Assembly (NCBI GenBank): GCA_019925095.2
Contig: CM034392.1
Location: 14,526,887-14,590,886 of the forward strand
Reading direction: 5' to 3'
DNA from: Dendrolimus kikuchii
Taxonomy: Eukaryota > Arthropoda > Insecta > Lepidoptera > Lasiocampidae
Length of the DNA: 64,000 nt
Below, piece after piece: positions 58,801-64,000 of the stretch (within the stretch, counting starts at the first letter, position 1; each line of letters begins with the position of its first letter). The notes beneath the pieces are model-generated. The model was not told the origin of the DNA. It did no database searches and was given only the letters and a program-made list of their open reading frames with translations. A program made the position numbers and the translations under genes.

Positions 58801-61800
58801 CGTGCATCTTTGATATCAAAATTTCCGAATTGAAAACGCTTAAACCAAATTTGCGCTACTCTCACAGATACTGCATTAGGTCCATAAACATCACAACATT
58901 TTTTTCGCGGCTTGTGTTGCATTTTTACCTTTTTTGTAGTAAAATTTTAAAATGTATCGAATTTCTTCATTAGATTCACTCATTTTAACAATAAGAAAAA
59001 CAAATGAAAATCACAATTTTCCTAATTTGAATTTGGAATTGTCTTCTTTAAAATTAAAACTTTTTAATGATACCAAAACCAGCCAGATACAAATGGTATA
59101 GCCAAAGAGATCTTATAACAAGTTCATACATACTATATGCGAAAAGACTTTTTCCCCAACCTATTAAAACTTTGCTCTTATGTGAATTTTGTGTTCTAGA
59201 ATTGTTAATCCTACAATTTCAATGAATTGAAGTATTGTCAATTGCATATTTGTGTTTGAAGGCAGTTTCACTGTCTATCAAGGCATTAACAAGAAAAAAT
59301 GACATATTGATTATTGGAACAAAAATTGGTCAAATTGGAGGTGCCAGGACTGTGTATTATTATCAGTCAATTATTCTCTATCATTTAGTAAAACAATCGA
59401 TAGTTATGATGATAATCACAAACTTCTTTGATTCCAACTTGGAATGCTGTAGAAATTTTATTTATTTTTATCTCATTTATACCAATTCCTTTCTTTTACA
59501 GGATCAAGTTCTTCACAAAGAATTCTTGCGTGTTTGTCCACGTTGCATTTATTTGCAAAGATAAGGCCGCAGCTATTGGTCAACCACGCATTGACTTTGC
59601 AACCGTATTTAAGTTTAAAGTGTCAGGTAAGTTAAGTTTTCGTTGTTATATCATTTCTTTTAATTGTTTGAATTTGTTCAACCTGATTATTTCTAGAATT
59701 TGCAAAATAATATATAAACTCGTAAGGTAGGAAAGTCATAGTTGTAATAACCCTAATTTTGGGAGGGTTCAAAATATTAACTTTGTACGATTCCAAAATC
59801 TGCTTCTGAGAAATAAATGTACACTGGCGGAATAAACAAGTTCAATTTTCAAATTGATTCATTTAACGTTCTGCGAGCACATGTTACCTTTTCAAACTAA
59901 GTCACAGAACAGACTGTTCTACAGAAAATTATGTTTAACTATTTGATAATAAAGTTTAAATTTACTTAGATCAAAGTTGTTTGATTTTCTATTTTGTTTA
60001 AGAAGATTTTATAGAGATGTGAAACCTTTTTATTGATTTTAATATTTATGTTAAGTCTAGTGATTATATCCTCTTTGTTTCTTATTGTTAATCTCAGCGT
60101 CTGTCTTTGCAATTATCTTTTTTCACGTTCCTATGTATACATACAAATAGATAAAATTAAGTGTTTGTTTGTAACGTCAGAATAACAGCTTCTTACTAAA
60201 TACATATGAAAGTATATACGGTACCCATATCGAAAAATTAATTTTATACATTTTTATCTGTCTGGATGTTCCGGCTAATCTTTGAAATGCCTGGACTGAT
60301 TTTGACGGGACTTTCACTGGCAGATAGCTGATCTTATAAGTAGTAACTTAGACCACCTGTTTTTTGGGATTCCAAGAAAAAAAATGTGTATGTTTGCAGT
60401 TCACACGCAGTAGAAGTGAAACAAAGTGTGTTAAGGGGTGGAGGGATTCTAAATTTCGTAACGTCACATTTCATATATTATATCGTTAAATATATTTAAG
60501 TTTTAAAACACGAATTTTGAACTATTAATGAAAACCTTCAAAACATTCCCAACTCTTATTTGTATAAGCATTAAGCATAGTGTTCAAATGATTCAATAAT
60601 ATAATATATTCTATATCATTATCTTGCAAGCTTAGCCCTGTAGATTTATGTGTTTATCTCTTTTCATTTTCGCTTTTTTTCGTTTCATCGTGTTTTAAAT
60701 GAACGATTATAAAGAAGTTTCACTAAACAAATCCGCGCAGACTAATTCGCGGGCACAGCTAGTGTTTTATACACGCAACATTTATTAAAATGTTGACAGT
60801 ACTGTTTCTTGTACTCGTGCAAGCAACTGTCGACTTTAAGGTGACAAACATTTTAATTCCGTGAGTGTACAATGTAGATCTACGGGCTTTTTCAGAGTTC
60901 ATTTGTATGAAGAAACCAGAGCGCTCCATGTAAACATAAAATTGGATCATTCAGTGTTATTGACTGTCATCATAGTCTTTCTGTTGATTCAGTCTGGTTA
61001 ACATGTGTAATATAAATAATACTGATATTACATGGTACTATTAAGTCTACATCTTAACGGTTTTATCATGTGTGCTAGTAGCAAAACCTTGAGAACCTTG
61101 AGAAAATATGACATTTAAGTCATTTGAATGAAGCGACCGAAATAATCGATATAACTTAAAGTTGAATCATTGAATGTCGTATCCGTTCAATTCTGTACCT
61201 AAACAATCAAGTTGATCGTTTTGGTTGAACCATGTAACTTTACTTTAGAACCAATACGAGCAACAAATAATGTCGACCGTGGCACTGACGCTGGAGTTGG
61301 TGGTGCCCCTAATGGAGCACCCGAGCGAGGTATTCTTGGCGCAGCTGGAGGAAGATGCCGTCAAGCTGATCCTGCAACGCGGCCAACTCGTGATCGCCGC
61401 GTGCATCGCGTGCCTCGCGGCCATCGTCAACCGACTCACGCGCAACTACAAGCTCATACGCGACGTTTTCAACAAATACCATGGTCAGTGTTTCTTCTCT
61501 TTACATTCGAACTTATATATAACCAGGTTCTTTATATTTTTCTAAATAAAGACTTGGAAGAATAGAACCTATTTAAGCCTCTCATAAAATGTGAGTTTAA
61601 ATTAATACAGCCTTTCAACTCTATATGTAAATATTCACTCCTTTAAAGAAAATAACATATACACGTGGGCGCGCGCAAAATTCACACTTACTTCATACAA
61701 AGATAAATAGTAGATTGTTACACGAGAGGTAAAAGTGACATGGGATAGTTTGACGCAAAAGCATAGCGAAGGCGCTAACAGTTCGAGTGCCTAAATAGGC

Positions 61801-62470
61801 CTTTCGTCTGAGTTTAACACTGCTTATCATTTCGAATATGAGGAAAGTAAATAAAAACTGATTAGTTATACATACAACTACTTCTCTAATCAAATCAGGC
61901 GTTAATTCCATATCTACATACATAAATAATTTTCATTTTCTGTGGAATTCTACCAGCCAGTATTTTTTTTTTTGCACTCATGATAGTAAATTATCTCTAA
62001 CTTATGTTAATTAAATAACAATTGAGTGAAAAAATGCTATTACAAATTTGTTGATATTTTTTTATTACAATAAATGCCGCAATTTAACAGCGGCTGTAAA
62101 AGAGTTGGGACATGAGTCGCATGTGTTATCAATGGTTCGTATAGTTTTTTACTTTTCTTGACAGCAGGGAAAATCGTTTCCCAGGGACGAAAACTACTGT
62201 TTTCATCCCTGAGAAATGAAAAAATATATTATACTCTTCCATTGTTTACAATTATATCACAAAGACCGTAAAAGCCTTTTTAAGGGAAATCGTAAAAAAT
62301 AACATTTATTTTCAGGTGTACTTTTGCAATGGAAGGGTAGTTGGCAACGGAATCCAGAAATGACACGTTCACTACACACGAGGCCGCACTTTCGACGAGC
62401 TCTCTTCATCGTCGGTCTGTTATTACGATACTTTGATTTCACTGAAGCAAAAGTAATAGAAGGGCTTCCT
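40313..62470 (+). CDS. Nipped-B: Nipped-B / NIPBL (SCC2) cohesin loader, 5' 18 exons, truncated by window edge
   Basis: Eighteen coding exons, all with GT-AG introns and continuous phase, give residues 1-1487; the rest lies beyond 64000. The protein loads cohesin onto chromatin with MAU2/SCC4 and acts in the nucleus. Residues 1-105 form the conserved MAU2-binding N-terminus (NERDIPSVPITTLAGVASLT; LLPVLPLPTPLPS; LFHPRVAEEAAILLATRDEN). Residues 106-420 are Pro/Ser/Gln/Asn-rich then Lys/Glu-rich and probably disordered. Residues 420 onward are the HEAT-repeat hook, with FNKLIESVFETIDDD, FFVENVSELQLSALKLVTT, MLTALVLQLVQCVV, LFENFVHDLLTTVNKPEWPA, SVRKRVIKILKDICIE and RPHFRRALFIVGLLLRYFDF, all closely matching NIPBL. 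The start is the ATG opening the conserved N-terminus. Introns carry many transposons but every exon is open. Confidence 0.97.
40731..40800. repeat. TA microsatellite, Nipped-B intron 1
   Basis: About 35 uninterrupted TA dinucleotides. Confidence 0.95.
42335..43330 (+). mobile_element. Tc1/mariner element C, degraded copy, Nipped-B intron 1
   Basis: Left end AATAGGTACGTTCCAATTTC matches that of the 11748 family. Frames hold HLRVKRIVSCWMLHNLTDAQ, the catalytic region GNKSWIYQYNP (first Asp replaced by Asn), then FNLTGYLVSIPTRNKGSINA and YHGSPALQP-like remains. Multiple stops and frameshifts. Sense to Nipped-B. Confidence 0.75.
43652..43820 (+). CDS. Nipped-B: Nipped-B exon 2
   Basis: Residues 23-78: LPLPTPLPST, HPRVAEEAAILLATRDENLV, LLLQSLMQTSVQH. 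Acceptor TTTTAG, donor GTAAGA. Confidence 0.96.
44008..44600 (+). CDS. Nipped-B: Nipped-B exon 3
   Basis: Residues 79-276. Begins DLKDETIPNAVSPAPQQATP and ELLKAILSVNPNVFDQQQRN, then a Ser/Pro/Asn/Gln-rich low-complexity stretch. Donor AAG then GTAATA. Confidence 0.95.
44630..45270 (-). mobile_element. Mariner fragment, Nipped-B intron 3
   Basis: Minus-strand frames read NRIVTCDEKWIVG (first catalytic Asp), SITVDVYCKELNTPMKKLA, ALVNRSTPLLLH, then in another frame DFYFFQNLDNILAGK. This is the C-terminal half of a mariner transposase of a family distinct from A-C, frameshifted. Confidence 0.75.
45287..45698. mobile_element. Head-to-head Helitron-like 5' ends
   Basis: The left end reads CTATTAATGTTAGAAATGCG, AAAGTAACTCTGTCTATCTG and GGAAAAACTACTGGACCGAT. 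The right end is the reverse complement of the same block, finishing AATATTAATAGGGA. Both match the start of the 20710 element, giving an inverted pair about 410 bp long, Nipped-B intron 3. Confidence 0.7.
46396..46650 (+). repeat. Retroposon-like fragment, Nipped-B intron 3
   Basis: GGTTGGCAACACG, CCTCTGGTGTTGCAAACGTC and TTGGCCCGTCTGCCTGTTTG resemble the 3' part of family B (7033). The 5' part differs. Probably a related retroposon. Confidence 0.5.
46746..46945 (+). CDS. Nipped-B: Nipped-B exon 4
   Basis: Residues 277-343, Pro/Gln/Ala-rich (QSPAQASVAPSPLRQEPQVP), locally GC-rich. Acceptor TTTTAG, donor GTAAGT. Confidence 0.92.
47350..47578 (+). CDS. Nipped-B: Nipped-B exon 5
   Basis: Residues 344-419, charged: STLESDSDDNAPLKAKSS, DKEREAIDIAREKNWEAVKR. 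Likely a nuclear-localising disordered linker. Acceptor GTTTTAG, donor GTAACT. Confidence 0.93.
48308..48469 (+). CDS. Nipped-B: Nipped-B exon 6
   Basis: Residues 420-473: RKVERRLVPVLEMLSVDELM and RFNKLIESVFETIDDD, start of the conserved folded part. Donor G then GTGAGT. Confidence 0.96.
48705..49622. repeat. 459-bp tandem duplication, Nipped-B intron 6
   Basis: 48705-49163 is repeated head-to-tail at 49164-49622 with only a few substitutions (for example CCGGATCCAAATCTAAG against CCGGGTCCAAATGTTAG). Each unit contains unique intron sequence plus one ACTAGCTGTCCCGGCAGACG-type Helitron-like repeat. Confidence 0.95.
49728..49919 (+). mobile_element. LINE 3' fragment beside Nipped-B exon 7 acceptor
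   Basis: Last ~55 residues of the 7356 LINE plus TATG tail. The perfect 11-bp duplication TACATTATATA is at 49717-49727 and 49920-49930. Exon 7 begins at 49948, so the insertion displaced the branch-point region. Confidence 0.9.
49948..50135 (+). CDS. Nipped-B: Nipped-B exon 7
   Basis: Residues 474-536: EDLLLPRYQLQELCSEAAKL, AIPSDRLVRLLNILEKNIRA. The acceptor TTTTTTTGCAG lies only 17 bp past the target duplication of a LINE insertion. Confidence 0.96.
50489..50726 (+). CDS. Nipped-B: Nipped-B exon 8
   Basis: Residues 537-615: WIESALERVMCASDACLTSL, SPSMPKRIFLEDVIDRIIMF, YDPVYSI. Acceptor TTTGCAG, donor GTAATT. Confidence 0.97.
51530..51777 (+). CDS. Nipped-B: Nipped-B exon 9
   Basis: Residues 616-698. 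A GC-rich Arg/Gly insert (KRRGGGAGGATRRSG) precedes HECVTLLAELLAAHHLTDTT and VSPFFVENVSELQLSALKLV. The acceptor GTTTGTAG has a weak pyrimidine tract. Confidence 0.94.
52055..52294 (+). CDS. Nipped-B: Nipped-B exon 10
   Basis: Residues 699-778: IFTKYEQHRRLLLEDILASI, ARIPSSKHNLRSFQLSS, IQMLTALVLQLVQCVVTLPE. Acceptor TTTTAG, donor GTAAGT. Confidence 0.97.
52777..53084 (+). mobile_element. Short poly-A retroposon, family B copy 3
   Basis: Diverged copy of the 7033 element: TTTTATCCATGCATGAACAG, CCGGGCGGCTTATCGTATGA, ending CTGTCTGCTAAACTCGTACA and an A-rich tail. Nipped-B intron 10. Confidence 0.65.
53439..53703. mobile_element. Fold-back (palindromic) MITE, Nipped-B intron 10
   Basis: Arms of about 120 bp: the left reads TGCTGGGACACATAG, GAAGTGAAACTTCAAC, GGATAAGTG, AAAATTTTAACTTG, GAAGTTTTAC. 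The right is the reverse complement in the same order, with a short spacer near 53570. Nearly the whole 265 bp would form one hairpin in RNA. Confidence 0.85.
54094..54312 (+). CDS. Nipped-B: Nipped-B exon 11
   Basis: Residues 779-851: FLTSFLNKCRSRSEEVDFRP, FENFVHDLLTTVNKPEWPAT, ELLLSLLGTML. Acceptor TTGGCAG, donor GTATGT. Confidence 0.97.
54615..54664. repeat. Perfect 21-bp hairpin, Nipped-B intron 11
   Basis: 54615-54635 (TTTTGTTATCAAGTAAAGCA plus T) is perfectly complementary to 54644-54664, with the 8-nt loop CACTTCAA. No other copy seen in the window. Confidence 0.9.
54876..55058 (+). CDS. Nipped-B: Nipped-B exon 12
   Basis: Residues 852-912: DKSMEMSVRVASLEYLGLVA, ARLRRDSVHSRAKLATMDAV. 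Acceptor TTTCCAG, donor GTAATG. Confidence 0.97.
55415..56164 (+). CDS. Nipped-B: Nipped-B exon 13 (largest)
   Basis: Residues 913-1162. Contains ARHFYITQWYRDMV, a Lys/Ser/acidic linker (SSEEESEPDDDSDSG), then SFDRYLRKILVILCENTIAI, RTKAMKCLAMIVEADPAVLA and DQSTAVREAAVDLVGKFVLS. Donor CTA then GTGAGT. Confidence 0.97.
56903..57223 (+). CDS. Nipped-B: Nipped-B exon 14
   Basis: Residues 1163-1269: DTGVSVRKRVIKILKDICIE, CVKMIRRVNDEEGIRKLVME, then RKVLNITDVVISSRDMGLEW. Acceptor TTTTACAG, donor GTAAGT. Confidence 0.98.
57311..57705. mobile_element. MITE-like repeat, Nipped-B intron 14
   Basis: Starts GGGGCCATCCAAAAATTACG then TCACACG, with GGGATCCTAAATTTCGTGAC and TTGAACTATTAACGAAAAAC. A diverged partial copy lies at 60420-60610. 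The right end is less clear. Confidence 0.6.
58191..58329 (+). CDS. Nipped-B: Nipped-B exon 15
   Basis: Residues 1270-1315: LFKPKEDKEDSTKIIYQPPK, SLLVACQQIVDCLIESLLQL. Acceptor CTCTACAG, donor GTAAAA. Confidence 0.95.
58430..59161 (-). mobile_element. Tc1/mariner element B, internally deleted copy 2
   Basis: GGTTGGGGAAAAAGTTTCTT at 58430 and its inverted partner ending at 59161, both flanked by TA. The minus strand keeps the DNA-binding domain ([47 protein letters not shown]) and HELPERNLMNRVLICDSL. It then joins the extreme C-terminus ([14 protein letters not shown]), so the catalytic core is gone. Nipped-B intron 15. Confidence 0.9.
59502..59626 (+). CDS. Nipped-B: Nipped-B exon 16
   Basis: Residues 1316-1357: RILACLSTLHLFAKIRPQLL, VNHALTLQPYLSLKCQ. 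The correct frame is not the longest open frame here, which misleads a naive reading. Acceptor TTTTACAG, donor GTAAGT. Confidence 0.96.
60420..60610. repeat. Partial copy of the 57311 MITE, Nipped-B intron 16
   Basis: AAGGGGTGGAGGGATTCTAA then ATTTCGTAACGTCAC, and TTGAACTATTAATGAAAACC, colinear with 57345-57480. Confidence 0.6.
60720..60764 (-). repeat. Helitron-like terminus fragment, Nipped-B intron 16
   Basis: Minus strand ACTAGCTGTGCCCGCGAATT, the common end of short lepidopteran Helitron-like repeats. Confidence 0.45.
61249..61483 (+). CDS. Nipped-B: Nipped-B exon 17
   Basis: Residues 1358-1435: MSTVALTLELVVPLMEHPSE, LAQLEEDAVKLILQRGQLVI, ACLAAIVNRLTRNYKLI. GC-rich for the window. Acceptor CTTTAG, donor GTCAGT. 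Confidence 0.97.
62316..62470 (+). CDS. Nipped-B: Nipped-B exon 18 (last in window)
   Basis: Residues 1436-1487: GVLLQWKGSWQRNPEMTRSL, RPHFRRALFIVGLLLRYFDF, KVIEGLP. Acceptor TTTTCAG, donor GTAAGT; the next exon is beyond the window. Confidence 0.97.
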
Positions 62471-62679
62471 GTAAGTACAATGATATTAATGATTACCAAT
62501 TGTACTCGAAAATTTTTGTGTATATCATTAAAACTGCTTTTGTACTAAAACGGAACTTTTAAAAACACTTTATAATATTCTTCAACATTCATAAATTAGA
62601 ATGATGTATCACTATCAAAAAATGTATGATATTGGTCAAAAATGAAAAATGGTTCCAGGATGTGAATTATATATCTATA

Positions 62680-63971
62680 CCTAGTCTTGCCATAAATATT
62701 GTAACAAAGAATTATTATTTTTTCTATTGCAAATAACATTTATAAGTTTTACAGTGTGTTAGTTTACTACATAAATATAAAACAATTTAAAATATAAAAA
62801 GCTTATTCGAAGTGGTCTCCATTGGCTGCAATACAGTCCTTTAAACATTGAGGCCAGTTATCAATAGAAGCATGCACATGTATGTATTGTTTTAGGGACT
62901 CCAAATTATCATGGCGTTTAGAGCATGCCGTACTCTCTAAAACTGACCATAAATCATAATCCAGCGGATTAAGATCGGGACTAGATGACGGCCAGTCTTC
63001 AGGTCTGATGATATCCGAAACGTTTATTTCTAACTATGACTGTGTGACGGCCCACGCAATCTTGGTTGATTGAGCTTTATAACCCGGCGCCAAGTCTTGC
63101 TGGAAGGACCATTCTTGGTTATTGAATATGGTGTTGTTAAGGCGCTTAACTACCTTCTCAAGAATGGTATCTTGATACACTTGTGCCGATGTTTTGATAC
63201 CCTTTTCAGAAAAATATGACTCAGTCACTTCTTCGTAGCTAACACTCCACCAAACCATCACTGAAGACGGATAATGCCCACGTTGCACTCTGTCGACTAA
63301 TTGAGAAGCTTCCTTAAAGCTTTGAGCATAAATACGGTCATTTTGTTTGTTAAATGTTGCTCAATTGTAAAAAAATTCTCATCCGTAAACAAAATTGTTC
63401 TGTGACCTCCCTTTGCGTACCGCTTCAGTAGTTGTTTCGGTTTTACCACCCTATTCTTTTTTAAATTATGAGTTAACAAATGACCAGTGCGTCTCTTATA
63501 GGCTGCAAGTCCTAATTCATCTATTTAAAATACGCGACATGGTTCTAGGTGATATCTTCATCTCTCGAGATAAAATATTTTGCTTTCGGACAGGATTTCT
63601 TCCAATTCTTTCCCTTACTGCTTTGACTACTTTTTCGTACGAACACTACGTGGACGGCCATATCTTTTTCTGTCACAAACAGAGGAGGTCTCATTGTACC
63701 TATTAATAGCCCGGTACACAAATATTTGACTAATACCAAGCGTATGGAGAGTTTTAAAAATTGCATTTGGCTCCAAACCTACTTTGTGTAATGCAACCAC
63801 AGCGATTCGGTTCTCTTTAATACTCCATTTTAATATAGCAAAATGTTGTACAATGTATTGGCGCCAAAATGAGACAACACAATGAACAATCATATAAAAA
63901 AAACAGATTCCAAATTCAAATGTAATATTTTGTTTCTTTTTAATTTGAACAGTATTTATGGCCAGATTAAG
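62680..63971 (-). mobile_element. Tc1/mariner element A, near full-length but frameshifted
   Basis: Inverted ends CCTAGTCTTGCCATAAATAT at 62680 and CTTAATCTGGCCATAAATAC from 63971. The minus strand carries, in several frames, the helix-turn-helix (ALHKVGLEPNAIFKTLHTLG), LTHNLKKNRVVKPKQLLKRY, the first catalytic block TILFTDENFF, VMVWWSVSYEEVTESYF, SFQQDLAPGYKAQST (second Asp) and [10 protein letters not shown]. Frameshifts and a gap near the C-terminus make it inactive. Nipped-B intron 18. Confidence 0.88.
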
Positions 63972-64000
63972 TATATATATAAAAATCAATTTCTGTTCGT

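Noticed and set aside
59502..59626. Peptide read in the longest open frame at Nipped-B exon 16
   Set aside because: The frame dictated by the preceding exon gives the NIPBL match (LHLFAKIRPQLL); the longer frame is a shadow.
1..64000. Bacterial-type systems (operons, CRISPR arrays, phage or defence islands)
   Set aside because: The window has spliced genes, eukaryotic transposons and no compact operons or spaced repeats; nothing supports such systems.

Overview
The window reads as insect nuclear DNA, most likely from a moth or butterfly. It is strongly AT-rich, has intron-containing genes with GT-AG splice sites, and is packed with transposable-element debris. The debris includes Tc1/mariner, hAT and Helitron-like elements ending in a hairpin plus CTAG, non-LTR retrotransposons with TATG tails, short poly-A retroposons and fold-back elements. 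The species cannot be fixed from the sequence alone.

Three host protein genes can be reconstructed exon by exon. (1) A TMEM11 (PMI-like) mitochondrial inner-membrane protein on the + strand has 3 coding exons between 17337 and 22492 (174 aa). (2) A DHRS7B-type short-chain dehydrogenase/reductase on the - strand has 5 exons between 35514 and 24786 (311 aa) and converges on TMEM11. (3) The cohesin loader Nipped-B/NIPBL (SCC2) on the + strand has its start codon at 40313, with 18 in-phase coding exons up to 62470. These give the first 1487 residues, and the gene runs off the right edge. Nipped-B and DHRS7B are divergent, with about 4.8 kb between their start codons. The three genes have no obvious shared pathway; the arrangement looks like ordinary genomic neighbourhood.

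Layout. 1-16.2 kb: no confirmed host gene. It holds two exon-like GC-rich patches (3309-3612, 5675-5793), a retroposon beside a LINE 3' fragment, two deleted mariners, a tRNA-like SINE head and two poly-A retroposons. 16.2-17.3 kb: a 1.04-kb non-autonomous hAT with a perfect 8-bp target duplication, directly abutting the 5' end of TMEM11. 17.3-22.5 kb: TMEM11, whose 4.5-kb second intron carries fold-back MITEs, a LINE fragment with target duplication, and Helitron-like elements, one with an internal T-rich minisatellite. 22.5-35.5 kb: DHRS7B, with introns loaded by mariners, a hAT transposase remnant, two LINE fragments (one with a long open reverse-transcriptase frame) and a reverse-oriented Helitron-like element. 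35.5-40.3 kb: upstream region of both divergent genes, with a SINE-like insertion 63 bp before the DHRS7B ATG and a second hAT-like element. 40.3-64 kb: Nipped-B, with intronic mariners, a 459-bp tandem duplication, a 265-bp fold-back element, a perfect 21-bp hairpin and a near full-length mariner at the right edge.

I found no convincing unknown multi-gene system. The notable observations are transposon insertions right at the 5' ends of two housekeeping genes, a LINE insertion next to a splice acceptor, and Helitron-like elements whose internal minisatellites differ in unit sequence at the same position.
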